Both the position numbers and the translations under genes were made by a program. From JBGFRR01 sp041695045 (lineage in GTDB: Bacteria; Bacteroidota; Ignavibacteria; UBA10030), in NCBI GenBank assembly GCA_041695045.1, contig JBGFRR010000092.1, positions 1-39,200 of the forward strand: a stretch of 39,200 nucleotides of DNA, written 5' to 3'. Position 1 is the stretch's first letter. Each line of letters starts with the position of its first letter. Positions 22,036 to 30,762 of the stretch are shown piece after piece. The notes below the pieces were generated by a model. The model searched no databases and was not told the DNA's origin. It saw only the letters and a list, made by a program, of their open reading frames with translations.

Positions 22036-22737
22036 TCACGCATCGATAGATTGCCGAACCTCATGCAGAAAGTACTCCGCAATGTTCCGTACGTAGGGAT
22101 TGTCGAAATCCTTCATGCGCTCCGGATGCCACTGCACCAACAGGAGGAACGGCATACGATCCTTCAGCGCCCACTCGGCTGCCTCGATTACGCCGTCGGG
22201 CGAAACGGCTGAGACCATGAGGCCGCGCCCAAGCTGGTCAATCGCCTGATGATGGACAGAGTTAACGGTCTGTTCCGATTTCCCCGTTACAACATCGAGC
22301 ATGGTGTGCGGAACGACCGTAACGGCGTGCCGATTTTCCTGGCTGTTGCGCTGCGCGTGGTCGTTGAAGCCGAGTGAAAGGAGGTCAGGAATGAGCGTGC
22401 CGCCAAGCGCAACGTTTATGATCTGCATTCCACGACAAATGCCGAGGATGGGGATTTCACGACCCAGGGCGTCCTCAATGACGTTCAACTCAAACTCATC
22501 CCTCAGCTCATTGACCTCTTCGGTCTGGTCGATGGCGTTAGGGTTCCCGTAGAATTTCGGATGCACGTCCCCTCCGCCGGTGAGGATCAGCCCATCCGCT
22601 TTGTGAATGAGGTGTTCATTCTTGAGGTGATAAGAAAGCTTCACCAGCTCGACGTTCGGGTTGACGCGATGAATCCAGTTAATATAATTGTCGAAGTACA
22701 GCTTCGGTCGGTGGTTATCGGTAATCGCGATGTTCAC
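22036..22737 (-). CDS. Gamma-glutamyl hydrolase of the class I GATase fold (PuuD-like)
   Basis: This 233-residue protein belongs to the family that includes gamma-glutamyl-GABA hydrolase PuuD. The catalytic triad is visible: Cys101 in LGICRGMQIINVALGGTL, His204 and Glu206 in VQWHPE. It also has LTGGGDVHPKFYG near 52-64. GTG 22737 is chosen as start because MNIAITDNHRPK begins there and AAGGA stands upstream; the longer frame reads back into the preceding gene. It lies 17 nt after a broken YbdK-type glutamate-cysteine ligase, suggesting that the two once worked on gamma-glutamyl compounds. The actual substrate is unknown. Confidence 0.8.
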   Translation of the reverse strand: MNIAITDNHRPKLYFDNYINWIHRVNPNVELVKLSYHLKNEHLIHKADGLILTGGGDVHPKFYGNPNAIDQTEEVNELRDEFELNVIEDALGREIPILGICRGMQIINVALGGTLIPDLLSLGFNDHAQRNSQENRHAVTVVPHTMLDVVTGKSEQTVNSVHHQAIDQLGRGLMVSAVSPDGVIEAAEWALKDRMPFLLLVQWHPERMKDFDNPYVRNIAEYFLHEVRQSIDA

Positions 22738-22753
22738 AACGCCGCGTTCCTTC

Positions 22754-23721
22754 TTATACAACAGCAATCGGTGTATCGGTTTCGAATTCCTCGATGAGAC
22801 GCTCCGCGACGGCAAGGAAGGTCCCTTCACGCTCAAAGATTTTTCGTTGGCGTTCATAACTGAGACCTCTTGACATCATTTCGCGAACCGTGTTGAACTC
22901 CATCTCGCATCCCAACGTCTTCGCATACGGGGCAAGGAGTGCGATGAGACGTTCGATTTCGGTCCGCAGGAGGCCGGTTCGGCCTTCCTCGTCGAGAATG
23001 ATTTCTGCATCGAGGCCATAGCGCGAGGCTTTCCACTTGTTCTCACGCAGAATCCAATACAGCGGCGGGGAAAACTTCTTCCCGTTTCGATACTCTTCAT
23101 CGAGCCATGCGTCGAGAGGAACTCCTCCCAAGCTGCAAACGTACACGGATGTCCGCCCGTGGGAAGCGCATCGAAGATGGTCACTCGGCACGATGCAAGC
23201 CCCGTATCCTTGCCCTGCCAGAAGGGAGAGCTTGCCGAGAGTGCGAGCACATGCGGGAGATAGTGCATCATGGCGTTGTTGAGCTGCCACATGTGGTCGA
23301 CATCTCGCATCCCGACATGCACGTGGAGGCCGAAGATCATCAGGCGGCGCGCTATCCAGCGGTTGCGGTCAATGAGATACGCATAGCGCTCGTCCGGATA
23401 CGGGATGCGGTCGGCGTAGCGCGCGAACGGATGCGACCCCGACGAAGCCAATGTGTATCCAAGCTCGCCACACACGGTTCGGAGAATGCCGACTTGCTCA
23501 TCGAGATCGGTACGGACTTGCTGGACGTTCTCACACACGCCGGTGTTGATCTCGATCATCGCCTGCATCAGCTCCGGTTTGATGTGCTCTCGCTCGCCGC
23601 CGAGCTTCTCGAAAATCTTCGGAGCGCCGGCAATGAGGTCCTTCGTCTTCCGGTCGATAATCTGCAACTCCATCTCGACGCCCAACGACATCGACCTCGA
23701 GCCATGAAAGGTTAACGGCAT
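22754..23721 (-). pseudogene. YbdK-type carboxylate-amine ligase with internal deletion and frameshift
   Basis: The first part, from ATG 23721, is a clear GCS2/YbdK N-terminal half: MPLTFHGSRSMSLGVEMELQ, ELMQAMIEINTGVC, GSHPFARYADRIPYP, FGLHVHVGMRD and CRVTIFDALPTGGHPCTFAAWEEF. At about 23108-23135 the matching sequence moves to another frame: DAWLDEEYRNGKKFSPPLYWILRENKWKASRYGLDAEII continues to the stop at 22754. In intact relatives, around 60 residues lie between these blocks, including the WWDxRPxPxFGTxExRxCD core with active-site residues. That core is absent from all frames. The gene is therefore dead unless the gap is an assembly error. It starts 4 nt after lpxK. Confidence 0.75.
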
Positions 23722-23725
23722 CGTG

Positions 23726-24784
23726 TTAGCTTCGTGATTGAACAAACAACCCGGCAAGGTTGGATGTGATGATCTCTTCACCAACCAAAACCTCGGGACG
23801 CACTTCTACTGCGTAGACGGCCTGACCGGAAAACACGCGCTGGAAGAGCGCTGCATGTCCCAACATTCGAGCTGCGTCTTTTTCTGTTGTGAGAATCAAC
23901 TCTGCCTCTCTTGCCATCTGAGCAACGCCTTGCAACTCCTGTTCCGTGAACTCATGGTGGTCCGCAAATCGGAAGTGATGCACAAGAGCGACGCCGACAT
24001 CACGAACCGTATCTTCAAAGCCATCCGGAGAGCCAATGCCGGAGAGCAGAACCGCCTTCTTCCCCCGAAGCTCGTCGAGCGCTGCTATTTCGCCGCCAAC
24101 CCGCTTCGCCTGTATCGCTGCTGTGCGGACGGCAACCATCGGGGCATTGGTGTGGCGCTGCAGCGTTCGGCGGGCAATCTCAAAATCGTGCTGATTGCGA
24201 CAACGCGAAACGATCACCACATCCGCCCGCCGTAACGAGCCATACGGTTCGCGTCGATCTCCGGCTGGGAGAAGGAACGCCGGCCTTCTCACCTCGTTTG
24301 CCGCGACGACAACAACGTCGAGGTCGCGTGCGAGATACCGATGCTGGAATCCATCGTCAAGGACGATGACATCTGGAGAAAAATCTCGCAGCAGGCGCTC
24401 CGCTCCCCGCACACGCTGTTCATCCGCTGCAACAACTACACCGCCCAACTTCTCTGCAAGCTGCGCCGGCTCATCGCCCGAGTCCCACACTTCCGCACAG
24501 CGCTGCCTGCCATTACTGACGACCACATAGCCTTTCGACTTGCGCTTGTAGCCGCGGCTCAACACAGCCACCTTCCGCCCATCCCCTTGCAAGCGACGCG
24601 CAAGATACTCCACAAGCGGCGTCTTACCCACGCCACCAACGCTCAGCGCCCCGACCGAAATGACAGGAACGGCCACGCGCCGAGCCGGAAGAACCCCAAT
24701 CTCAAACAACCAATTCCGCAACAGCACCACAGACCCGAACAGCATCGAGAACGGCAGCAGGGCCAACCGAAGGGTCTTGACCAT
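23726..24784 (-). CDS. lpxK: Tetraacyldisaccharide 4'-kinase
   Basis: This 352-residue inner-membrane kinase phosphorylates the 4' position of the lipid A disaccharide made by LpxB. An N-terminal hydrophobic anchor (LRLALLPFSMLFGSVVLL, about 5-22) precedes the Walker A GGVGKTP (50-56). Other landmarks are VAVLSRGYKRKSKG, GDEPAQLAEKLGGVVVAADEQRV, VIVLDDGFQHRYLARDLDVV, LLPAGDRREPYGSLRRADVV and the C-terminal LILTTEKDAARM. Its ATG overlaps the lpxB stop as TAATG, so the two are translationally coupled, matching consecutive steps of lipid A synthesis. Confidence 0.97.
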   Translation of the reverse strand: MVKTLRLALLPFSMLFGSVVLLRNWLFEIGVLPARRVAVPVISVGALSVGGVGKTPLVEYLARRLQGDGRKVAVLSRGYKRKSKGYVVVSNGRQRCAEVWDSGDEPAQLAEKLGGVVVAADEQRVRGAERLLRDFSPDVIVLDDGFQHRYLARDLDVVVVAANEVRRPAFLLPAGDRREPYGSLRRADVVIVSRCRNQHDFEIARRTLQRHTNAPMVAVRTAAIQAKRVGGEIAALDELRGKKAVLLSGIGSPDGFEDTVRDVGVALVHHFRFADHHEFTEQELQGVAQMAREAELILTTEKDAARMLGHAALFQRVFSGQAVYAVEVRPEVLVGEEIITSNLAGLFVQSRS

Positions 24785-25905
24785 TACACCACTTGGAGGA
24801 TGTGCTCCGCCACGCGCTTCGATGCGCCGCTTGACCCGAGGCGATGTTTAACCTGCGAGAGCTCGTTGCGCATCGCCTCGCGGTCGCCATCATCGCCGAG
24901 GAGCCGCCGGACTTCCGCCGCAATGCGTTGTGCTGTTGCGCGGTGCTGGATCAGCTCCGGCACGATTTGCTTGCCTGCAACAATGTTGACCAAACCGATC
25001 TTGTTGACGCGCACCAACAAGCGCCCTAACAGATACGTAAGCCATGATGTTCTGTACACAACGATCATCGGTGTGGCAAAGCATGCCGTCTCGAGCGTGG
25101 CCGTGCCCGACGTAACAACGGCAACATCGGCGTGCTTCATCACATCGTACGTTGCGCCAGCAATGAGCTGGACTCCGTCCAGATCATACATATCGCTGAA
25201 GTACTTCGGCGTGAGCGTCGGCGCAACACCGACGACAATGTTGATGCCTTGCTCGGCGGCAATCCGTCGCGCCGCGTTGAGCATTTCGGGAAAGATGTGG
25301 ACGACCTCCTGCGTTCGGCTGCCGGGAAGCAGAGCAAGAAGCGGTTTGTTCGGGTCGAGGCCGTAGCGCCTGAAAAAATTCTTCCGGTCGAAATGCGTTT
25401 CCATCACTTCCAAGAGCGGATGGCCGACAAACTCTGCGTCGACTCCCTCCTTGGCATACAACTCCTCTTCAAACGGAAAGATCACAAGCATGATATCGAC
25501 GGTTCCTTTCATCTTCTTGATGCGGGAGCGGTGCCACGCCCACACCTGCGGGCTGATGTAATAGACGACCCTGATGTTCTGTCGTTTCGCCGTGCGGGCA
25601 AAGCGCAGGTTGAAACCCGGATAGTCAATCAGCACAACAACGTCCGGCCGCTTGAACTTGAGCAGCATAGAAAGCGTGCGATGCACCGACCGGATCAGCG
25701 GGAGGTGTTTGAGCACCTCAAGAAAGCCCATGAACGACAGCTCGTTCACGTGATACACGAGTTCCATGCCGGCGCGCCGCATGTTCTCGCCGCCGATGCC
25801 GAAGACCTCGATATCCTTGCGCCGCCGCTTGAGCTCCCGAACAACCCCGGCGCCGTGTAAATCTCCCGATGCCTCTCCCGCGATCATCATCACGCGCTTC
25901 ACCAT
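24784..25905 (-). CDS. lpxB: Lipid-A-disaccharide synthase
   Basis: This 373-residue peripheral membrane glycosyltransferase (GT19) joins UDP-diacylglucosamine and lipid X to form the lipid A disaccharide. Landmarks are MMIAGEASGDLHGAGVV at the N-terminus, FGIGGENMRRAGMELVYHVNELSFMGFLEVL, LIDYPGFNLRFA, YYISPQVWAWHRSRIKKMK, FVGHPLLEV, LALLPGSRTQEV, VVTSGTATLETACFATPMIVVYRTSWLTY and NIVAGKQIVPELIQ. The length is normal. GGAG precedes the ATG, and the gene is 3 nt from the methyltransferase-like gene upstream. It implies an LPS-bearing Gram-negative envelope. Confidence 0.98.
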   Translation of the reverse strand: MVKRVMMIAGEASGDLHGAGVVRELKRRRKDIEVFGIGGENMRRAGMELVYHVNELSFMGFLEVLKHLPLIRSVHRTLSMLLKFKRPDVVVLIDYPGFNLRFARTAKRQNIRVVYYISPQVWAWHRSRIKKMKGTVDIMLVIFPFEEELYAKEGVDAEFVGHPLLEVMETHFDRKNFFRRYGLDPNKPLLALLPGSRTQEVVHIFPEMLNAARRIAAEQGINIVVGVAPTLTPKYFSDMYDLDGVQLIAGATYDVMKHADVAVVTSGTATLETACFATPMIVVYRTSWLTYLLGRLLVRVNKIGLVNIVAGKQIVPELIQHRATAQRIAAEVRRLLGDDGDREAMRNELSQVKHRLGSSGASKRVAEHILQVV

Positions 25906-25908
25906 CGC

Positions 25909-26475
25909 TTAGCTCCAGTACCAGAGCGAGAAGAGCACAACCAAGATGAGGCCGAGCGCCTGGAGCGTTCTGCGCTCGGAGTGCAGTGCGTCGTTCCATC
26001 GGGGGCGCTGGTCAACTTCCGTGCGATGTGGAATGAGGCGCGGGATAAAACGCGGGACGTGTCGCTTGTATTCGAGATAGCCGGCACCGAATGTTTGTTC
26101 AAGAAACTCTTCTTCCAACGAAACGATGAGCGCGTACTGCGCGGCGAAGAACACCACCGCAGCCACCTGGAGCCACGGCACGAGCGCGTGGGAAGCGATA
26201 CCGATGCCGAGATAGATCAGCATATTGCCGAGGTAGAGAGGGTTCCGAACGTACGCGAACGGTCCCTTCATGATCACCTGCGGCGCGCCGACGCTGCCTG
26301 TGGCGCGCGTCAGACTTCCTGCGTACGCCACTCCCCACACGCGAAGCAACTCTCCCACCACCGTCGCCGCCACGCCAACGGCCATGCTCATCGTCGTTGG
26401 CGATGCGAACGCGATCATCACCGCGAGGAACGGGATCGGCGTGTAGCTGCGATACGTAAAGAGACGTTGACGCAA
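25909..26475 (-). CDS. ICMT/PEMT-family membrane methyltransferase
   Basis: This 188-residue protein has about four to five hydrophobic segments and the C-terminal SAM-binding pattern of isoprenylcysteine carboxyl methyltransferase and phospholipid methyltransferases: GPFAYVRNPLYLGNMLIYLG (about 91-110) and SLEEEFLEQTFGAGYLEYKRHVPRFIP (about 138-164). Bacterial members act on diverse lipids or small molecules, and the substrate cannot be told from sequence. A TTG start at 26475 is supported by AAGGAT upstream. It lies 6 nt after the HAD gene and 3 nt before lpxB, which hints at an envelope-lipid role. Confidence 0.85.
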   Translation of the reverse strand: MRQRLFTYRSYTPIPFLAVMIAFASPTTMSMAVGVAATVVGELLRVWGVAYAGSLTRATGSVGAPQVIMKGPFAYVRNPLYLGNMLIYLGIGIASHALVPWLQVAAVVFFAAQYALIVSLEEEFLEQTFGAGYLEYKRHVPRFIPRLIPHRTEVDQRPRWNDALHSERRTLQALGLILVVLFSLWYWS

Positions 26476-26481
26476 CGCGGC

Positions 26482-27198
26482 TTATCCTTGCATGAATAAC
26501 TCGCGCCGCGCCATCGCCGCTTCTCTGCGATGACGGATACGCTTCCGCTGGAGAATGACTTCCATCCGTTCCCGAACATCTCCAAAGTGGCGGAACGGAT
26601 GATACGTGATGTTCTGCTCCTGACAGTAGGGAATGAGTTCACCCTTCGCAAACACGATGTCCGCGTATCGCACCGGGCAGCGGTCGGAGAACCCGTTGCC
26701 GACATACACGAGCACGTCCTCTTCGGCCGACTGCGTAACCATCGTGTTCCGTTTGCAATGCGCGCATCGGTCGCATTCCGAATCGGTGTATGGAAAGGAC
26801 GGCACCCATACCGTGCGCTCGTTTTCTATTTTGAACTCCAGCCGGTTCGCATACCACGGCAGATGCCCAAGTCCTTCACGCCGCAGAAGCCGCTCGACGT
26901 AGAAGTCGAGGCCGTCGCTGAGGACGGCGAGGGGAATGCCGCGAGCAGTGCAGAACCGGACAAACTCTGCAAAGTGTGGGTCGAGCGAAAACTGATCGAC
27001 AAACCGCGCGAGTTCCTCGGCTGAGCAGTTGTTGACCGCGGCGCATTCGGCAGTAAGACACTGCCGCGCGTTGATCGTCCCGGCAAGGTACTGTTGAACG
27101 ATTTCGACCGCCCGCCCGTCGGCAAACGCTCGGAACATCTGATTGCCCACGTCGACGGGGGCAATGGTTCCATCAAAGTCGCAAAACACTCTGAGCAT
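26482..27198 (-). CDS. HAD-family phosphatase (MtnX/SerB-like)
   Basis: This 238-residue protein is a HAD subfamily IB phosphatase. The nucleophile motif is VFCDFDGTIAPVD (Asp7, Asp9), motif II is LAVLSDGLDFY (about 91-101), and motif IV is VYVGNGFSDRCPVRYADIVFAKG (about 164-186). A cysteine cluster CDRCAHCKRN near 142-151 between motifs II and IV is notable, might bind metal, and occurs in some MtnX-like members. MtnX acts in methionine salvage, but no other salvage gene is here, so the substrate is open. It is placed between smc and the ICMT-like gene with gaps of 15 and 6 nt. Confidence 0.82.
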   Translation of the reverse strand: MLRVFCDFDGTIAPVDVGNQMFRAFADGRAVEIVQQYLAGTINARQCLTAECAAVNNCSAEELARFVDQFSLDPHFAEFVRFCTARGIPLAVLSDGLDFYVERLLRREGLGHLPWYANRLEFKIENERTVWVPSFPYTDSECDRCAHCKRNTMVTQSAEEDVLVYVGNGFSDRCPVRYADIVFAKGELIPYCQEQNITYHPFRHFGDVRERMEVILQRKRIRHRREAAMARRELFMQG

Positions 27199-27213
27199 GA
27201 GAAGGCTGCACGG

Positions 27214-30200
27214 TTACTGGTTGGCGAGCGATTCGTTGAAGCGGACGGAGACGAGCTTCGAGACCCCCTCTTCTTCCATCGTTACACCGTAGAGGGCATT
27301 CGCGGCTTCCATCGTGCGCTTGTTGTGTGTGACGACGATAAACTGCGTGCTATCCGAAAACGTATTCAGGATGCGCGTGAAGCGGTCGATATTCGTGTCG
27401 TCCAACGGCGCATCGACTTCGTCCAGGATGCAGAACGGACTCGGCTTGACGAGATAAATAGCAAAGAGGAGCGCAATCGCCGTGAGCGTTTTCTCACCGC
27501 CCGACAAGAGGTCGATCGATGTGGGGCGCTTACCACGCGGCTTGGCGATGATTTCGATGCGCGCCTCTAAGGGGTCGACCCCCTCTTCGAGCCGGAGGTC
27601 GCATTCATCCCCTTCATCAAAAAGTCCTTTGAAGGTGGCGATGAAGTTATCGCGAATCTTCCCGAACGTTTCGAGGAACTGCCGCTGAGCCGTCGTGTTG
27701 ATTTCTTCGATTGTGGCGAACAGCGTCTTCTCCGCTTCGGTCAGGTCGTTGCGCTGGGCGTTGACGAAGTCGAGCCGTTCCTTCTCGCTCTTGTATTCTT
27801 CGAACGCCGCAAAGTTGACGGGACCGAGGGACCGGATTTTTTCCTTCAGCGCCCGAGCCTGCTCTCGCGCTGCGGCGAGGTCGAATTGCTCGTTATCCGG
27901 AAACTCCTGAAGCTCAAGTGCAAACTCGAATTCCTCCCGCGCTCGCGTCTTCAGACCTTCCGCCTTCATGGTCAGTTCCTGGAGGCTCATCTCAAGATCA
28001 TGGGTGGCCTTCAGTCGGCCTTCGTGCAGCAGACGCTCATCCTTCAGCTTGAGTTCGATCGCGTGTACCCGACTTCGCTTCGCTTTGAGTTCTGAACCGG
28101 CGCTTTCCTGCTGTTCGATCAGACTCTGGAGTTCCGACTTTGCGACAACGAGCGATTCGTCTGTTTCCTTGAGCTCGCCGGCGAGCCGGTCAATCTCTTC
28201 CCGAGCCGAAGCAATATCGGCGGTGCGGCCGTCGAAAACGGTGGAGATCGATTGAATTCGCGCCGTGGCGTGCTCGATCTCTTGCTGAATACTCCGTCCG
28301 TCAGCTTTCAGGGACAACACGTTCAGATTGGCGTCGTTGGCAACGCGGGAGTACTCATGCCAGTGCGCTTCCATCGTTTCGAGCTCGCTGGTGAGCATGC
28401 CAGCCTGCCGTTCGGTCTCGGTCTTCTGTCCCTCTACGTGCTCGACCGTTGGCCGGAGAGCAGCTAATTCTTCGTTCAGCTCTGCAATTTCTTTTTGGAT
28501 TCGCTCGCGCTCCGTCGCATTCCTCTCGATGCTTTCGCTCGCACGCTTCTTCTCAAATTCCAGCTGCGCAATCCGCACTTCCACCTGCGTCATCTCCTGA
28601 TGCAATGCACGCGCTTCTTCCGTGAGATGTTTGAGGTCGATGCGCGCTAACTCGACGGCCTTCATGTTGACCTCGTCCTGCAACGCTGAACGCTGTTGTT
28701 CAAGGGCGCGAATCTCTTCTTCCACTTCCTCCAGCTGCGACTTGCTGCCGATGTGTCCGCCTTCATCCTGACGCACACTGCCGCCGCGCAGCACGCCGCG
28801 GTCGGTCACCACACTGCCGTCCAACGTCACACAGCGGATTCCGGGCATCCTCCCGATCATCGCCATGGCATTGTCGATAGTGTCGATCACCAGCGTAGAG
28901 TCGAGGAGGAATATGAACAGGCTGCGATACCGGCTCTCGCAGCGGACGAGGTCGTTTGCCCAGCCGATGACACCCGGCTCGCGTAGTAAGGGGCGGTGAT
29001 TCGTGAGGGGCGGGACGCGGTCCAGACAAATGAACGTGGCCTTCCCTTTCTCGTCGCGCTTGAGGAGGTCGATGGCCGCGTAGGCTTGTTGCACACTTTC
29101 GACGACGACGTAGCCTGCCGCTTCACCGAGTGCCGTTTCGATGGCGATGCGATAGCGCGGGTCGGCAGTCAGCGCCTCACCGACGGTGGTCTGAATGGTA
29201 GCGTTCCATTCGTTGCTCGTGATGAGGTAGCGGGCCCCTTCGGACACACCGTCGAAGCTTTCGATGAGGCCTTGGAGAAAGTCCCGCTTGGCAAGCTTTC
29301 GCTCGATGGTGGTGCGGAGGTCGGCTTCCTGCGAGCGAAGATGGTCGATTTCTGTCTGCAGCGTTGCCTTGACCTGGTCCATTTGATGGACGCGCACCTC
29401 GGCTTCCGCATGACGGCGGCGAAGCTCTTTGTCGCCTGCGGTCAGGCGTGTAACAAGCTCGGTGTTCTTTTCGATCTCCTGCGCGGCGATCTGGTCTTCC
29501 TCGAGCGTGTACTCGATGCGCCCGCGGAGGTTCTCGATGCGCGCACGTGCCTGCGTTTCCCGATTGCGGAGGTCGGCGATACGATGCAGCAGAGCAATCA
29601 CGCGATCCTGCGCCGACTTGAGTTCTGCTTTCTTTTCGTCTAGCTGTCGTTCGAAATCATCCAGCGCGTGCTTCTTCTCAGCATACACAGCTTCAGCTAC
29701 AGCACATGCTTCACGCACAGCGTGGAGTTGTTCGAGCAGCTCTTCCTGTTTCCGCTCGAGTTGTTCGCGTTGCGTGCGGAGCTCAACCTTTTCCCGCTCA
29801 TACCGTTCGATAGCTGTCGTCAGGAAGCGCATCCGCTCGTGCATCGTTGCTTTGCGCTGCTCGAGCTTGTGCTGAGCGGAGCGCTGGCTGGTGAGCACGT
29901 GCTGTGTTTCGGATGCGCGCTGCTCCAGCTCGTGCATCTCTGTGCGCAGGACATCGAGGAGCGCTTCCTCATGCGTAATCTCTCCGTCGATTGTCGTCTT
30001 TTCCTTGACGGCGGTCTCAAGCTGTTGGCGCAGCGGTTGAATCTTCGCGAGGATGCCTGCGTATTCACGCAGCAACAATTCTTTCTCGAATGTCTGCAAC
30101 TGCCGCGCAAGCTCGTTATAGCGCTCGGCTTTGTTGGCCTGGCGCTCGAGCGAGTTCACGGCTTTCTGCACTTCCCGAACGATATCGTTCACACGCTGCA

Positions 30201-30762
30201 AGTCGTGCTGGACGGTTTCTAAGCGTCGATACGCTTCCTTCCGGCGATGCTTGTACTTCGTTACGCCTGCGGCTTCTTCGAAGAGACGCCGCCGCTCATC
30301 GGCTTTGTCGCTGAGGATCGTCTCCACCATCTTCAGTTCGATCACCGAATACGCATCCGCGCCCATGCCGGTGTCCATGAAGAGATCACGAATATCCTTG
30401 AGCCGGCAGAGCGACTTGTTGAGATAATATTCGCCCTCTCCTGACCGATAGACACGGCGCGTGATGGTGACTTCGGAGAACTCCGTCGGCAGGATGCTGC
30501 GGGTGTTCTGGATGGTTAATGACACTTCCGCCATACTGAGTGGCTTTCGGGACTTTGTGCCGTTGAAGATCACATCCTCCATCTTGTCGCTGCGGAGCGT
30601 GGTGGGACGTTGTTCGCCAAGGGCCCACCGGATCGCGTCGACGGCGTTCGTCTTGCCGCAGCCGTTCGGTCCGACGATGGCCGTAATGCCCGCATCGAAG
30701 GTCAGGCTAACCTTCTGGGCAAACGACTTGAAGCCGAATATTTCGATCCTCGAGAGATACAT
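27214..30762 (-). CDS. smc: Chromosome segregation protein SMC
   Basis: This ATPase of about 1182 residues organises and segregates chromosomes with ScpA/ScpB. The start MYLSRIEIFGFKSFAQKVSL leads to Walker A GPNGCGKTN (31-39). Long coiled coils flank a hinge at roughly 500-660 (from ESFDGVSEGARYLI through GVLRGGSVR). The C-terminal head has LLSGGEKTLTAIALLFA and the Walker B region PFCILDEVDAPLDDTN. The length is standard. ATG 30762 overlaps the stop of the GH2-like gene as TAATG. An in-frame ATG at 30864 would add a non-conserved N-terminus. Weak ribosome signals suggest dependence on the upstream gene for translation. Confidence 0.97.
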   Translation of the reverse strand: MYLSRIEIFGFKSFAQKVSLTFDAGITAIVGPNGCGKTNAVDAIRWALGEQRPTTLRSDKMEDVIFNGTKSRKPLSMAEVSLTIQNTRSILPTEFSEVTITRRVYRSGEGEYYLNKSLCRLKDIRDLFMDTGMGADAYSVIELKMVETILSDKADERRRLFEEAAGVTKYKHRRKEAYRRLETVQHDLQRVNDIVREVQKAVNSLERQANKAERYNELARQLQTFEKELLLREYAGILAKIQPLRQQLETAVKEKTTIDGEITHEEALLDVLRTEMHELEQRASETQHVLTSQRSAQHKLEQRKATMHERMRFLTTAIERYEREKVELRTQREQLERKQEELLEQLHAVREACAVAEAVYAEKKHALDDFERQLDEKKAELKSAQDRVIALLHRIADLRNRETQARARIENLRGRIEYTLEEDQIAAQEIEKNTELVTRLTAGDKELRRRHAEAEVRVHQMDQVKATLQTEIDHLRSQEADLRTTIERKLAKRDFLQGLIESFDGVSEGARYLITSNEWNATIQTTVGEALTADPRYRIAIETALGEAAGYVVVESVQQAYAAIDLLKRDEKGKATFICLDRVPPLTNHRPLLREPGVIGWANDLVRCESRYRSLFIFLLDSTLVIDTIDNAMAMIGRMPGIRCVTLDGSVVTDRGVLRGGSVRQDEGGHIGSKSQLEEVEEEIRALEQQRSALQDEVNMKAVELARIDLKHLTEEARALHQEMTQVEVRIAQLEFEKKRASESIERNATERERIQKEIAELNEELAALRPTVEHVEGQKTETERQAGMLTSELETMEAHWHEYSRVANDANLNVLSLKADGRSIQQEIEHATARIQSISTVFDGRTADIASAREEIDRLAGELKETDESLVVAKSELQSLIEQQESAGSELKAKRSRVHAIELKLKDERLLHEGRLKATHDLEMSLQELTMKAEGLKTRAREEFEFALELQEFPDNEQFDLAAAREQARALKEKIRSLGPVNFAAFEEYKSEKERLDFVNAQRNDLTEAEKTLFATIEEINTTAQRQFLETFGKIRDNFIATFKGLFDEGDECDLRLEEGVDPLEARIEIIAKPRGKRPTSIDLLSGGEKTLTAIALLFAIYLVKPSPFCILDEVDAPLDDTNIDRFTRILNTFSDSTQFIVVTHNKRTMEAANALYGVTMEEEGVSKLVSVRFNESLANQ

